Positions 51,164-61,035 of a DNA stretch of 64,000 nucleotides are shown here, piece by piece. Source of the DNA: Paenibacillus_F chitinolyticus_A. GTDB lineage: Bacteria; Bacillota; Bacilli; Paenibacillales; NBRC-103111. The notes beneath the pieces are model-generated. The model was not told the origin of the DNA. It saw only the letters and a list, made by a program, of their open reading frames with translations, and ran no database searches. Position 1 is the first letter of the stretch. Every line of letters begins with the position of its first letter. The stretch spans positions 2,542,001 to 2,606,000 of the forward strand of contig NZ_CP173427.1 in assembly GCF_045038035.1 (NCBI RefSeq), written 5' to 3'. Made by a program: the position numbers and the translations under genes.

Positions 51164-54100
51164 TGATAGGGAGCGCCCTTCGGCTGCCGCTTTCCGGCGC
51201 TCAGCAAGGAATCTGGTACGCCCATCAAATGGACGCGCAGCGTTCCGTTTACAACACGGCGGAATGGCTGGAGATTCACGGAGACATAAACGAGGAACTG
51301 CTGGAGCAAGCGCTGCGGCTGACGGTACAGGAAGCGAAGTGGCTGCACGCCCGCTTCGGCGAGGACGGCGACGGACCGTGGCAGGAGCTGGGACCCGAAA
51401 CGGACTGGGCTCTGCTGAAAATAGACGTCAGCCGGATGAATCATCCTCGTGCCGAGGCGGAAGCCTGGATGCGCCAGGATTTGCAGAAGCCCGTGGAACT
51501 CGCGGAAGGACCTTTGTTTACCCAGGCGCTGATCCGGCTGGCTTCCGACCGCTGGTGCTGGTATCAGCGCATTCATCATATACTGATCGACGCGTACGGC
51601 TATGCGCTGCTGCACCGGAGAGCGTCTCGGATTTATACCGCTCTCGCAGCCGGCGGACCCGTTCCGCCGCATAATTTCGGTTCTCCCGAGCAAGTTCTCC
51701 GCGAGGAGGAAGCATACCGGGCATCGGGGCAGCACGAGCGGGACCGGGCGTACTGGCTGGACAAGCTCGCGGACGCACCCGACTCCTCCGTCATGGGCAG
51801 AGGCGGAAACAGCCCGGACGGCAGCCCTCTCCGGCAGTCGGGGCGGCTTGCTGCCGCGGCAAGCCGCGTACTGGCCGAATCCGCCGCTGGGGCCGGATGC
51901 AGTTGGGCGGAAGCGGTGCTTGCCGCCGCCGCCGCTTACGTGCACCGGATGACGGGCTCCGCGGATATCCGGCTCGGCCTTCCTTTAATGAACCGGCTGG
52001 GCAGCTCGGCCCTGAATGTACCCGGTATGGTCATGAACGTCCTGCCGTTGTGCCTGACCGTAAGGCCCGAAACGAGCTGGGGAGACTTGAGACAGCAAGT
52101 TGCGGCGGAACTGCGCAAACTCCGCAGGCATCAGCGCTACCGGCAGCATGATCTTGTAAGAGATCTGGGTCTGCTGGGCGAGAGGCGAAGGCTTTACGGG
52201 CCGATGATCAACATCATTCCGTTCGTGGAAACCCCTTCTTTCGCCTCGGCCGGAACGGTTCGGCACTCCATTTACGCAGGACCCGCCGACGATCTGTCTC
52301 TGCATATTTACGAAGCCTCAGACGGTGACGGCTTGCAGATCGATTTCGATGCGAATCCCGGCATTTACAGCGGGCAGGAACTTTCGGGCCACCGGCGCCG
52401 TTTTCTCAGCTTCCTCGAGTCGGCCGCCTTCGCTGACCCGGATACACCCGCCGGACTGCTGGACACACTGCTGCCTTCGGAGAAGGACCTGCTCCTGAAC
52501 CGCTGGATCGATACCGCCTGCGACGTGCCCGGAGATACACCCGCGGAGCTGATCCGCCGTCGTGCGGAGCTCTCGCCCGATGCGGCTGCCGTTCTGTGCG
52601 GCGGACGGACGCTGACGTACGCGGAGCTGGACCGGCAGGCAGCGGTTCTCGGCGCGGAGCTTAGACGACTCGGGATCGGACCCGAGCGGCTCGTCGCGAT
52701 TGCGCTCCCGCGGAGCGAGGCGGCCGTCGTTTCCATCCTGGCGGTTCTCCGGCTGGGAGCGGCCTATATGCCGGTTGACCCGGACTATCCGGCGGAGCGC
52801 ATCGCCTACATGCTGGACGATGCGCAGCCGGCCTGCCTCCTGACGGATACAGAGTCGATGCGTTCGCTGCCGGATACGGGCGATGTGTCCTTGCTGCTGC
52901 TCGATCAACCGGGCAAGGGAGACCGCGCGGAAAGTCCCGGTTCCATTCCGGAAACCGGAGACCAGGCAGATGCCGAATGTCATCCGCTGCGCCCGTCTCC
53001 GCTCAATCCCGCTTATGTGATCTATACCTCCGGCTCCACCGGCAGGCCGAAAGGCGTGCCCGTAACCTACGGCGGCCTCGCCAATCTGCTCGACGCCATG
53101 CAGAGGAAGTTCCGTCTTCAAGAAGGAGACAGCTTCTTATCGGTGACGACCCTTGCGTTCGATATTTCCGTGATGGAAATTTTGCTGCCGCTGATCGGAG
53201 GCGCTTGCCTGGATATCGCATCCCGGGAGCTGATTCTCGAACCGGGGGCGCTGGCCCGCAGAATAAGGTCGACCGGAGCCTCCATCATGCAGGCGACGCC
53301 GACTTTGTGGCAGGCGCTCGTATCGGCAAGGCCGGGAAGGCTCGACGGCCTGCGCGTCATTGCGGGAGGGGAAGCGTTGCCCTTGAGCCTCCAGCTTGCC
53401 CTGCAGGAACTCGGCTGCGAGGTGCACAACCAATACGGCCCGACGGAAACGGCCATCTATTCTACCGCGGCCGCACTTCCGGGGGATTCGATGATCAAGC
53501 CTCCGATCGGCCCGCCGATCGCCAACACCCGGACGTATATCCTGGATGCCGGGCTCCAGCCCGTTCCTCCGGGAGCCGAAGGGGAATTGTACATCGCAGG
53601 CGCCGGAGTGGCCCGCGGTTATCTGAACAAACCCGTTCAAACGGCGGAGCGTTTCGTAGCCGATCCGTGGGGAGAGCCGGGTTCGCGCATGTACCGCACG
53701 GGCGATCTGGCCCGCTGGCTTCCGGACGGAAGCATCGATTATTTGGGCCGGGCGGATCATCAGGTAAAATTGCGCGGCTTCCGGATCGAACTAGGCGAAA
53801 TCGAATCCCGTATCGCCGGACAGCCCGGCATAGCTCAAGCGGTTGTCGTGGTCAGGGAAGACAGGCCAGGGGAGCGGAGACTCACCGCGTATGTCGTGCC
53901 CGAGGAGCTTCATGAACCGGATCATGCCCGATTGAAAAAACAGCTTCAGCAGGAGCTGCCCGAGTATATGGTCCCGCTTGTCTGGGTTACCCTGGCGAGT
54001 CTTCCGCTGACGCCCAATAAAAAAGTCGACCGCAAGGCGCTGCCCGTTCCGAAAATGGCCGGCTCCGTTAAAGAAGCTTCCGCGCGGACGCCTCACGAGG

Positions 54101-57100
54101 AACTTCTATGCCAGGTATTCGCGGAGGTGCTCGGCTTGTCCTCGGTTGGCATCGACGACGACTTTTTCCGTCTGGGCGGGCATTCGCTTCTGGCCGGACG
54201 AGCGGTTCTGCGCATACGCGAAACGACGGGAGTAGATGTGCGGTTGTCCGGCATATTCGAAGCGCCGACGGTTCGCGAACTTGCACTGCTGCTGGGACGG
54301 AAGGGGATAGCTATCCCGCCGGTCGTTCCGGCCGCTCCGGGGGCCGCAGTCCCTCTATCGAGGGCTCAGAGACGCTTGTGGTTCCTGTACCGCCTGGAGG
54401 GACCGAGTTCCACCTACAACATCCCGCTGGTGTGCACACTCTCCGGGAAGCTGGACCGTCAGGCGTTGAAGCAGGCCCTGCTCGACGTTGCCGGGCGTCA
54501 CGAGCCGCTGCGCACCGTATTTCCGGAGACGGCTGACGGCATGCCGCAGATCCGCATCATGGATCGCGAAGCTGCCGCCGAGATGTTTGTGTTTCAGGTT
54601 GTTCCGGCAGAGGGCCTGGAGGGAGACGACTGGGAGGAAGCGCTCGACCGGGAAGTTCGTCACGGATTCGAGCTGTCTTCCGAGATCCCGCTGAAAGCGG
54701 TCCTTTTTGAACGGGATGAAGAGGAATACGTCCTGCTGCTCATCGTGCATCATATCGCGGCAGACGGCTGGTCGCTCTCGGTTATCACGTCGGATCTGAC
54801 CGCCGCCTATGCGGCCCGGGTTGCAGGCCGTGACCCTTCATTCAGCGATACTCCGGTCCGGTACGGCGATTTTACGCTGTGGCAGGAAAAACTGCTGGAA
54901 GAAGAAAGCGAGCCGCAGAGTCTGATGGGAAGCCAGCTGGCGTACTGGAAAGAGGCGCTGCGGGATCTGCCCGAGGAGCTGCCGCTGCCGGCCGACCATC
55001 CGCGCCCGTCCGTGTCCGGACAAGCCGGGGGTGTGATTCCGTTCCGGATCGGCGAAGACTTGCACGCGCAGCTGCTCGAACTGGCGGCCGAAGGGAAAGC
55101 CAGCTTGTTCATGGTGCTGCATGCGGCGCTGGCGGCGCTGCTGTCCCGGTTGGGCGGCGGCGAGGACATACCGGTCGGAAGCCCCGCCGCGGGACGGCCG
55201 GACGAAGCGACCGGATCGCTCGTGGGCATGTTCATCAACACGCTCGTGCTCCGGGCGGATCTTTCCGGACAGCCCACGTTCCGCGAACTGCTCGCACGCG
55301 TCCGGCAGACGGATCTCAGCGCCTACGAGAATCAGGAGCTGCCGTTCGAGCGGCTGGTCGAGGCGCTGAGTCCGGCACGGTCCCGTTCACGGCATCCGCT
55401 GTTTCAGATTATGCTCGTGCTGCAAAATACACCGGCCGCGAGGCTGGACCTGCCGGGAATCGCCTCGAAGCTGGAGCTGCGGGGAACAGGTTCATCCAAG
55501 TTCGATCTTACATTCGAACTTACAGAGCACCGGCGCCCGGACGGGGAACCGTGCGGCATAGAAGGCTTGCTGGAATACAGCGCGGATTTGTACCTGCCGC
55601 ACACGGCCGAAGCATTTACCGAGCGGTTTCTGAAGCTGCTGGAACAAGCTGCGGCGCAGCCCGATCAGCCGGTCGGCCGCATAAGCGTGCTGCTGGAGGA
55701 AGAGAGGCTCGCGCTCACGGCCAAGCCGAAAACGGAGGCTGCCAAGCAAACGATCGCAGGCGGCAAACGGTCCGCCTCGGGACGAACCCTTACGGAGCAG
55801 TTCGAAGGGCAGGCCGCACTCCGGCCGGATGCTCCCGCTGTCGTGTACGGCACGCAGACGCTGAGCTATCGGCAGCTCAACGAACGGGCGAACCGGATCG
55901 CCCGCCTCCTGATGGAGGAAGGAGCCGGACCCGAGCAGTTCGTAGCGCTGGCTCTGCCGAGATCGGCGGATCTTCCGGCCGCTGTGCTGGGCGTTCTGAA
56001 AACGGGAGCGGCGTATCTGCCCCTCGATCCCGATTATCCGGCCGACAGGCTGGCCTACATGCTGGAAGATGCGGGACCTTCGATTCTTGTTACTTCGGCG
56101 GACGCCGCTGCAAGCATGCCGGAAAGAAGCAGCCTGAAAGTCGTGGTACTGGGCGACTTTACCTGCGAGGAGCGCCTGCGGAAGCTGCCGGATTCCGATC
56201 CCGAACCGGATCTGCGTGCAGGCAGACATAACGCCCTCCATCCGGCGTATCTCATCTACACGTCGGGCTCGACGGGCCGCCCCAAAGGGGTCGTTATTCC
56301 TCACGAAAATGTAATCCGGCTGATGGAATCGACAGAGGAATGGTTCGGCTTCGATGAGACGGACACCTGGACGCTGTTCCACTCCTATGCCTTCGACTTC
56401 TCGGTATGGGAGCTGTGGGGCGCACTGTTGTACGGAGGAAAACTCGTTGTCGTGCCGTTCTCCATAAGCCGTTCTCCGTCCGAATTCCTGGGTCTGCTGG
56501 AAGAACAGGGCGTTACGGTGCTCAATCAGACGCCTTCCGCTTTCTATCAGTTGATTCAGGCGGACCGGGAGCATTCGGAGAGAGCTTCGGATCTTTCGCT
56601 CAAACATGTCATTTTCGGAGGGGAAGCGCTTGATCCCGGAAAATTGGAGGAGTGGTACAGCCGCCATCCGGATCATTTCCCGAGACTCGTCAATATGTAC
56701 GGCATAACGGAGACAACCGTGCATGTGAGCTACTATCCGTTGGACCGTCGCAGCGCGGAAGCAGGGTCCGGCAGCGTCATCGGCGTACCGATTCCCGACC
56801 TGGACGTATACGTGCTGGACGATAACCTGGAGCCTGTACCGTTCGGCGTAAGCGGGGAGATGTACGTGTCCGGTGCGGGACTTGCAAGAGGCTATTGGCA
56901 AAAGCCGGAGCTGTCCGCCCAGCGTTTTGTCGCCGATCCGTTCGGTACTCCGGCAAGCCGGATGTACCGGACAGGGGATCTGGCCAAGAGATTCGCGGAC
57001 GGCTCCCTGGAGTACTTGGGTCGGGCCGACCAGCAGGTGAAGCTGCGCGGCTTCCGGATCGAGCCGGGCGAAATCGAAGCCGTGCTGGAGAAGCACCCGG

Positions 57101-58422
57101 CGGTTGCGCAGGCGGCCGTCGTCCTGCGGGAGGATCAGCCGGGTGACAAACGGCTGGCGGCGTATATCGTTCCCGCCGTGTCCGGCGAAGTACCGGACAC
57201 GGGCATGATCCGTCTGCACGCTTCCGCGGCGCTGCCGGATCATATGGTCCCTTCCGGCGTCGTCGTGCTGGACAGTCTGCCGCTGACCGTTAACGGCAAG
57301 CTCGACCGCAAAGCGCTGCCGGCTCCCGTCTACGCTTCCGCCAGCGGAAACCGGAGTCCCCGGACGCCGCAGGAAGAAGTGCTGTGCGGACTGTTCGCGG
57401 AGACGCTCGGCCTGGAGGATGTCGGGATCGACGACGGATTTTTCGAACTGGGCGGGCATTCGATGCTGGCCGTCCGTCTCATGAGCCGGATACGGGAGGT
57501 ATGGGGTAAGGATCCCGGTATCGGTCTTCTGTTCGAAACGCCTACAGTGGCCGGACTTGCCGCGAGGCTTGAAGAGGATACGGGTGACGGGGCGCTGGAG
57601 ATGCTGCTGCCGCTGCGGTCCAACGGTTCCGGCGCTCCGCTGTTCTGCGTGCATCCGGCCGGAGGACTCAGCTGGTGCTACGCCGGCTTGATGAAGCATC
57701 TGAATCCGGACGTTCCGATCTACGGGCTGCAGGCGAGAGGCATAGCCGGTCCCGACCGGCTTCCGCAGACGCTGGGCGAGATGACGGAGGATTACATCCG
57801 CTGCATCCGAACCGTCCAGCCGGCGGGTCCGTACCGCCTGCTCGGATGGTCGCTGGGAGGCAACGTGGCTCACGCCATGGCGGTGCAGCTTCAGAAGGAA
57901 GGCGAATCCGTCGAATTTCTGGCGATGCTGGACGCCTATCCGAGCCATTACCTGCCGCTGCGGGGAGAGCCGGATGAAGAAGAGGCGCTGACCGCTCTGC
58001 TCGCTCTCGGCGGGTACGACCCCGACAGCATCGGAGACGGGCCGCTGACGATGGAAACCGCGATTGAGATTCTGCGCGGAGACAACAGCGCGCTGGCTTC
58101 GCTGAGTGTCGAGACGATCCGCCAGCTGCGTGTAACCTACGAAAACTCGGTCAAAATTTTGGCGGCCTACGTGCCGGAGAAATACGACGGCGATCTTCTG
58201 TTTTTCCATTCGACGATCATTCCGGACTGGTTCGATCCCATCGATCCCGATATGTGGATTCCATATGTGGGAGGAAAAATCGAGCGCCACGATATACAAT
58301 GCCGGCACAAGGATTTGTGCCAGCCGGGACCGTTGTCCATCATCGGCCGTATGCTGGCCGGAAAGCTGTCATCCGCAAACATGAAGGAAGGGGAGGGGAG
58401 TTTCCATGGGCAATCCGTTTGA
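51163..58422 (+). CDS. dhbF: dimodular siderophore NRPS with thioesterase
   Basis: 2419 residues, domains C-A-PCP-C-A-PCP-TE. Approximate positions: C1 5-440 (HHILIDA), A1 460-960, PCP1 Ser near 1007 (GGHSLLAG), C2 1063-1500 (HHIAADG), A2 1540-2040, PCP2 Ser near 2098 (GGHSMLAV), TE 2159-2419 with GWSLGG near 2228. The A2 pocket reads D-F-W-N-I-G-M-V-H-K, the threonine code. A1 reads D-I-M-Q-I-G-Q-I-Y-K, which is near but not equal to the glycine code. It condenses 2,3-dihydroxybenzoate, an amino acid and Thr and cyclises three units into a trilactone. ATG overlaps the dhbB stop by one base. Confidence 0.92.
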   Translation: MIGSALRLPLSGAQQGIWYAHQMDAQRSVYNTAEWLEIHGDINEELLEQALRLTVQEAKWLHARFGEDGDGPWQELGPETDWALLKIDVSRMNHPRAEAEAWMRQDLQKPVELAEGPLFTQALIRLASDRWCWYQRIHHILIDAYGYALLHRRASRIYTALAAGGPVPPHNFGSPEQVLREEEAYRASGQHERDRAYWLDKLADAPDSSVMGRGGNSPDGSPLRQSGRLAAAASRVLAESAAGAGCSWAEAVLAAAAAYVHRMTGSADIRLGLPLMNRLGSSALNVPGMVMNVLPLCLTVRPETSWGDLRQQVAAELRKLRRHQRYRQHDLVRDLGLLGERRRLYGPMINIIPFVETPSFASAGTVRHSIYAGPADDLSLHIYEASDGDGLQIDFDANPGIYSGQELSGHRRRFLSFLESAAFADPDTPAGLLDTLLPSEKDLLLNRWIDTACDVPGDTPAELIRRRAELSPDAAAVLCGGRTLTYAELDRQAAVLGAELRRLGIGPERLVAIALPRSEAAVVSILAVLRLGAAYMPVDPDYPAERIAYMLDDAQPACLLTDTESMRSLPDTGDVSLLLLDQPGKGDRAESPGSIPETGDQADAECHPLRPSPLNPAYVIYTSGSTGRPKGVPVTYGGLANLLDAMQRKFRLQEGDSFLSVTTLAFDISVMEILLPLIGGACLDIASRELILEPGALARRIRSTGASIMQATPTLWQALVSARPGRLDGLRVIAGGEALPLSLQLALQELGCEVHNQYGPTETAIYSTAAALPGDSMIKPPIGPPIANTRTYILDAGLQPVPPGAEGELYIAGAGVARGYLNKPVQTAERFVADPWGEPGSRMYRTGDLARWLPDGSIDYLGRADHQVKLRGFRIELGEIESRIAGQPGIAQAVVVVREDRPGERRLTAYVVPEELHEPDHARLKKQLQQELPEYMVPLVWVTLASLPLTPNKKVDRKALPVPKMAGSVKEASARTPHEELLCQVFAEVLGLSSVGIDDDFFRLGGHSLLAGRAVLRIRETTGVDVRLSGIFEAPTVRELALLLGRKGIAIPPVVPAAPGAAVPLSRAQRRLWFLYRLEGPSSTYNIPLVCTLSGKLDRQALKQALLDVAGRHEPLRTVFPETADGMPQIRIMDREAAAEMFVFQVVPAEGLEGDDWEEALDREVRHGFELSSEIPLKAVLFERDEEEYVLLLIVHHIAADGWSLSVITSDLTAAYAARVAGRDPSFSDTPVRYGDFTLWQEKLLEEESEPQSLMGSQLAYWKEALRDLPEELPLPADHPRPSVSGQAGGVIPFRIGEDLHAQLLELAAEGKASLFMVLHAALAALLSRLGGGEDIPVGSPAAGRPDEATGSLVGMFINTLVLRADLSGQPTFRELLARVRQTDLSAYENQELPFERLVEALSPARSRSRHPLFQIMLVLQNTPAARLDLPGIASKLELRGTGSSKFDLTFELTEHRRPDGEPCGIEGLLEYSADLYLPHTAEAFTERFLKLLEQAAAQPDQPVGRISVLLEEERLALTAKPKTEAAKQTIAGGKRSASGRTLTEQFEGQAALRPDAPAVVYGTQTLSYRQLNERANRIARLLMEEGAGPEQFVALALPRSADLPAAVLGVLKTGAAYLPLDPDYPADRLAYMLEDAGPSILVTSADAAASMPERSSLKVVVLGDFTCEERLRKLPDSDPEPDLRAGRHNALHPAYLIYTSGSTGRPKGVVIPHENVIRLMESTEEWFGFDETDTWTLFHSYAFDFSVWELWGALLYGGKLVVVPFSISRSPSEFLGLLEEQGVTVLNQTPSAFYQLIQADREHSERASDLSLKHVIFGGEALDPGKLEEWYSRHPDHFPRLVNMYGITETTVHVSYYPLDRRSAEAGSGSVIGVPIPDLDVYVLDDNLEPVPFGVSGEMYVSGAGLARGYWQKPELSAQRFVADPFGTPASRMYRTGDLAKRFADGSLEYLGRADQQVKLRGFRIEPGEIEAVLEKHPAVAQAAVVLREDQPGDKRLAAYIVPAVSGEVPDTGMIRLHASAALPDHMVPSGVVVLDSLPLTVNGKLDRKALPAPVYASASGNRSPRTPQEEVLCGLFAETLGLEDVGIDDGFFELGGHSMLAVRLMSRIREVWGKDPGIGLLFETPTVAGLAARLEEDTGDGALEMLLPLRSNGSGAPLFCVHPAGGLSWCYAGLMKHLNPDVPIYGLQARGIAGPDRLPQTLGEMTEDYIRCIRTVQPAGPYRLLGWSLGGNVAHAMAVQLQKEGESVEFLAMLDAYPSHYLPLRGEPDEEEALTALLALGGYDPDSIGDGPLTMETAIEILRGDNSALASLSVETIRQLRVTYENSVKILAAYVPEKYDGDLLFFHSTIIPDWFDPIDPDMWIPYVGGKIERHDIQCRHKDLCQPGPLSIIGRMLAGKLSSANMKEGEGSFHGQSV

Positions 58423-58603
58423 CGATCAGAGCGGTTCCTTCCGGGTTCTTGTCAACGCCGAAGGGCAGTATTCGCTTTGGCCCGCTTTTATCCGGACACC
58501 GGACGGCTGGACGGCCGTTCTGGAGGAAGGCACGCACCGGGAATGTCTCGAATATATCGAGAGCAGCTGGACCGATATGAGGCCGGCCAGTCTGCGGGAG
58601 TAA
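58406..58603 (+). CDS. MbtH-like protein
   Basis: 65 residues with the MbtH core: NPFDDQSGSFRVLVNAEGQYSLWP, then PDGWTAVLEEGTHRECLEYI and WTDMRP. It is a chaperone-like activator of adenylation domains and here should support DhbF. The start overlaps the dhbF end by 17 bases, so it is coupled. The position after dhbF is the same as in B. subtilis (ybdZ). Confidence 0.9.
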   Translation: MGNPFDDQSGSFRVLVNAEGQYSLWPAFIRTPDGWTAVLEEGTHRECLEYIESSWTDMRPASLRE

Positions 58604-58864
58604 AGAGACGGAGCATCCGATGGAAGCGGAGTTTTCCGAACCGTCGGGGTCGCTCACTTGACTTTTCTTTAAAAAAAGCTCGACCGCAAATATAGAAGGA
58701 CGGTTCCGGTAAATGCCCGGACACCGTCTTTTTTTGTCGCTTGCAACGCTGCGATACGTCTTAAAGATGCAGAACGGAGTGCAACGCTTTCGGACCTTTG
58801 TCAGCGGAAAAACCGCTCTTGCCAGAAGAGCGGCCGGTTACGCGCTCCCGCTCCATACTGACGC
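58604..58864. other. intergenic end of the dhb operon
   Basis: Contains the terminator described separately and one further perfect hairpin (CCGCTCTT 58813-58820 with AAGAGCGG 58826-58833) that lacks a T-run. No gene is seen. Confidence 0.5.
58698..58736 (+). terminator. terminator of the dhb operon
   Basis: GACGGT.CCGG and CCGG.ACACCGTC, then a T7 run. It lies about 95 bases after the MbtH stop. Confidence 0.75.
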
Positions 58865-58893
58865 TTGCAAAAACGGAAACGATACGTTATAGT
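58865..58893 (+). promoter_or_regulatory. promoter of the MarR-family gene
   Basis: TTGCAA (58865-58870), 17 bases, TATAGT (58888-58893). The operator starts a few bases downstream. Confidence 0.65.
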
Positions 58894-58899
58894 GAATTT

Positions 58900-58917
58900 G
58901 ATTAGATTATCTAACTA
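58900..58917. promoter_or_regulatory. MarR operator, first copy
   Basis: GATTAGATTATCTAACTA with the palindrome TTAGAT-T-ATCTAA at 58902-58914. It covers the predicted transcription start, so the MarR protein should repress its own gene. Confidence 0.75.
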
Positions 58918-58987
58918 ATAGGAACGATGAAGTCTGCACCGGGAATGATCGAACAGCGATAAGGCGGATAACGTCGAAGGGAGGTAT

Positions 58988-59548
58988 ATGAACGTGAACA
59001 GAAAACCCGCCAAGGAATATACGACCGAACAGCAGCTGCCGAGACTGGGGACGAAGCCTTATCGGGATTTGCTGGAACGCACCGCGAATTCCGATACGGA
59101 CCGCGATTCCGCTCTTACAGGTCTCCTTATGCTCTGGGTCGGGGACAGTGTTCTCGATGTGATGGATATTCATTTATCCGATTACGACATCACGGAGAGC
59201 AAGATGGATATTCTGCTGCTTATCTTCCTTCATCAAGACCAAGAGCTCGTTACCCCTTCTTCCATAGCGGACCGGCTCGGCATACGCCGCTCCTCGGTGA
59301 CGTCTTTATTGAACTGGCTCGACAAGAGAGACTTGATCATCCGCGAGCCGTACAGCAAAGACGGGCGAATGACACATATCCGGCTTAGTCCCGAAGGGAG
59401 CGGGTTGGTTCAACGGGTGCTGCCCGTATTCTGGTCCACCTGCGCGTCCCTCGTCGATGAATTGGATAAAGAGGAACGTGAGCTGTTTAATAAGATGCTC
59501 GTTAAGCTTAACAGAGGCATAGAAAAACGGCTCGGAGCCGGCAGATAA
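58988..59548 (+). CDS. MarR-family regulator
   Basis: 186 residues. Winged helix with VTPSSIADRLGIRRSSVTSL and the wing EPYSKDGRMTHIRLSPEG near residues 95-140; the N-terminal 45 residues are an unusual extension. ATG behind GGGAGG. Identical operator palindromes lie in its promoter and before the MFS gene, so it probably controls both and senses a phenolic or siderophore-like ligand. Confidence 0.85.
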   Translation: MNVNRKPAKEYTTEQQLPRLGTKPYRDLLERTANSDTDRDSALTGLLMLWVGDSVLDVMDIHLSDYDITESKMDILLLIFLHQDQELVTPSSIADRLGIRRSSVTSLLNWLDKRDLIIREPYSKDGRMTHIRLSPEGSGLVQRVLPVFWSTCASLVDELDKEERELFNKMLVKLNRGIEKRLGAGR

Positions 59549-59562
59549 TTTTTTTAGTCATG

Positions 59563-59580
59563 TAGTTAGATAATCTAATC
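59563..59580. promoter_or_regulatory. MarR operator, second copy, inverted
   Basis: TAGTTAGATAATCTAATC, the exact reverse complement of the copy at 58900-58917, about 40 bases before the MFS start codon. Confidence 0.75.
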
Positions 59581-59618
59581 ATATATCCGTATTAAATCCA
59601 TTCAACTTGAGGTGAAGT

Positions 59619-60839
59619 ATGAATAATCAAGCCCCACTTACGAATGCTTCTGCCGTGCGCAGAAACTATTCCCTTATGACCGTGATTTTGTGCTGGTCCG
59701 GCCTGGCGATCATGTCCAGTTTGTATGTGACGATTCCCCTGACTTCGGTTTTTGCCCGGCTTTATGACATAACGCCGACACAGGCGGCCGCTGCGGGGAG
59801 CACGTTTTCGGTGGGCTTTGCCCTCGGATGCCTCATTTATGGCGCTATGTCCGATAAATACGGGCGAAAGAAGGTTATTTTCACCGGTCTTCTCGTTCTG
59901 ACGCTTATTTCGTTTCTTTTGGCCATGGCCCATACGTTTGCTTGGATCGTGGTTCTCAGGGGGCTTCAAGGAGCGGCGGCAGCTACTTTCTCACCGGTGG
60001 CGCTTGCGTATGCCGTAGAGATGTATCCGGCGGAAAAGCGCGTAACGACGATCGGCTTCATCAGTACGGGATTTTTGACGGCCGGAATCGTGGGACAGGT
60101 GGTCAGTAGTCTTATCAGCGAACAGTACGGGTGGAACGCGGTATTTTATGTGCTTGCCGGCGTTTACGCACTGACTGCGGTTCTGGTTTATATTTTTCTT
60201 CCAAAAGGAGGCATCCAACAGGCCCACGCGAATATTTGGGAGCCAGTCCGGCAGATCGGGCAAGTTTTTGTCCGCAAGCAGCTCGTGTTCAGTTATGTGG
60301 TCGCTTTCGTTCTGCTCATGTCTTTTGTGAACATGTATACGGTGCTGGGCAGTTATTTAAGCGGAGCTCCCTTCGGTCTGGATAAACAGGGAGTTCTGGT
60401 TGTCCGGTCCATTGGAATCACGGCCATGCTTCTGTCGCCGTTTGCCGGACGTATCTCGAAACGCTTCGGAATACATATGACACTGCGGGGGTCTCTGGCG
60501 CTGGCGGCAGCCGGATTGGCTTCGATGGGGCTGATCTCCAGTCTGCCGGTTCTTGTTGCGGTAAGTCTCGTATTCGTGGCGGGCATCGCGCTGGCGGTTC
60601 CTTCACTCGTCTCTCTCGTCGGTCAACTGGGCGGTAAACTGCGCGGAATAGCGGTGTCCGTCTATACGTTCATTTTATTTGCGGGAACGAGCTTCGGTCC
60701 GGTGTTATCGCTTTCTTTTATGAAAAGCTTCAGCTATCCCGTTACGTTCCTTCTGCTCGCTTCCATTTTGTGCATAGGTTTGGCGGCAGCCTGTCTGATT
60801 GGCCGGGAGAAGCCTTTGGAAATTAAAAAATCCCGGTAA
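59619..60839 (+). CDS. MFS transporter, siderophore-exporter candidate
   Basis: 406 residues, twelve membrane segments. IYGAMSDKYGRKKVIFTGLL is the usual loop motif, GLQGAAAATFSPVALAYAVE the motif C region. The relation to the siderophore locus is by position only; the MFS YmfD exports bacillibactin in B. subtilis, and no other exporter gene is found nearby. ATG behind TTGAGGTG. MarR operator upstream. It could equally be a drug pump. A terminator follows. Confidence 0.8.
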   Translation: MNNQAPLTNASAVRRNYSLMTVILCWSGLAIMSSLYVTIPLTSVFARLYDITPTQAAAAGSTFSVGFALGCLIYGAMSDKYGRKKVIFTGLLVLTLISFLLAMAHTFAWIVVLRGLQGAAAATFSPVALAYAVEMYPAEKRVTTIGFISTGFLTAGIVGQVVSSLISEQYGWNAVFYVLAGVYALTAVLVYIFLPKGGIQQAHANIWEPVRQIGQVFVRKQLVFSYVVAFVLLMSFVNMYTVLGSYLSGAPFGLDKQGVLVVRSIGITAMLLSPFAGRISKRFGIHMTLRGSLALAAAGLASMGLISSLPVLVAVSLVFVAGIALAVPSLVSLVGQLGGKLRGIAVSVYTFILFAGTSFGPVLSLSFMKSFSYPVTFLLLASILCIGLAAACLIGREKPLEIKKSR

Positions 60840-60907
60840 GGGAACGCACCGGTTTGTGTAGGGAGGGTTTAAACAACGTGCCTTCAGAAAACACCGGTCA
60901 ATAAATG

Positions 60908-60948
60908 AAGCCAACTGTCCGCAGGGAAGCGGACGGGTGGCTTTTTTT
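60908..60948 (+). terminator. terminator of the MFS gene
   Basis: AGCCA.CTGTCCGC and GCGGACGG.TGGCT, then T7. About 70 bases after the stop. Confidence 0.85.
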
Positions 60949-61035
60949 GTCCGTCCGATGCAAATAAATGTAAATAAGCTGCTGGTAACGGCGGCACCGG
61001 TTGTGCTACGATTTCATCTAGAACGGAGTGAAGGT

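Noticed and set aside
55492..58308. Open frame of 938 codons on the minus strand inside the NRPS gene
   Set aside because: It is the antisense shadow of a GC-rich, codon-biased NRPS gene; it has basic, Arg/His/Gln-rich composition, no domain and lies wholly within dhbF.
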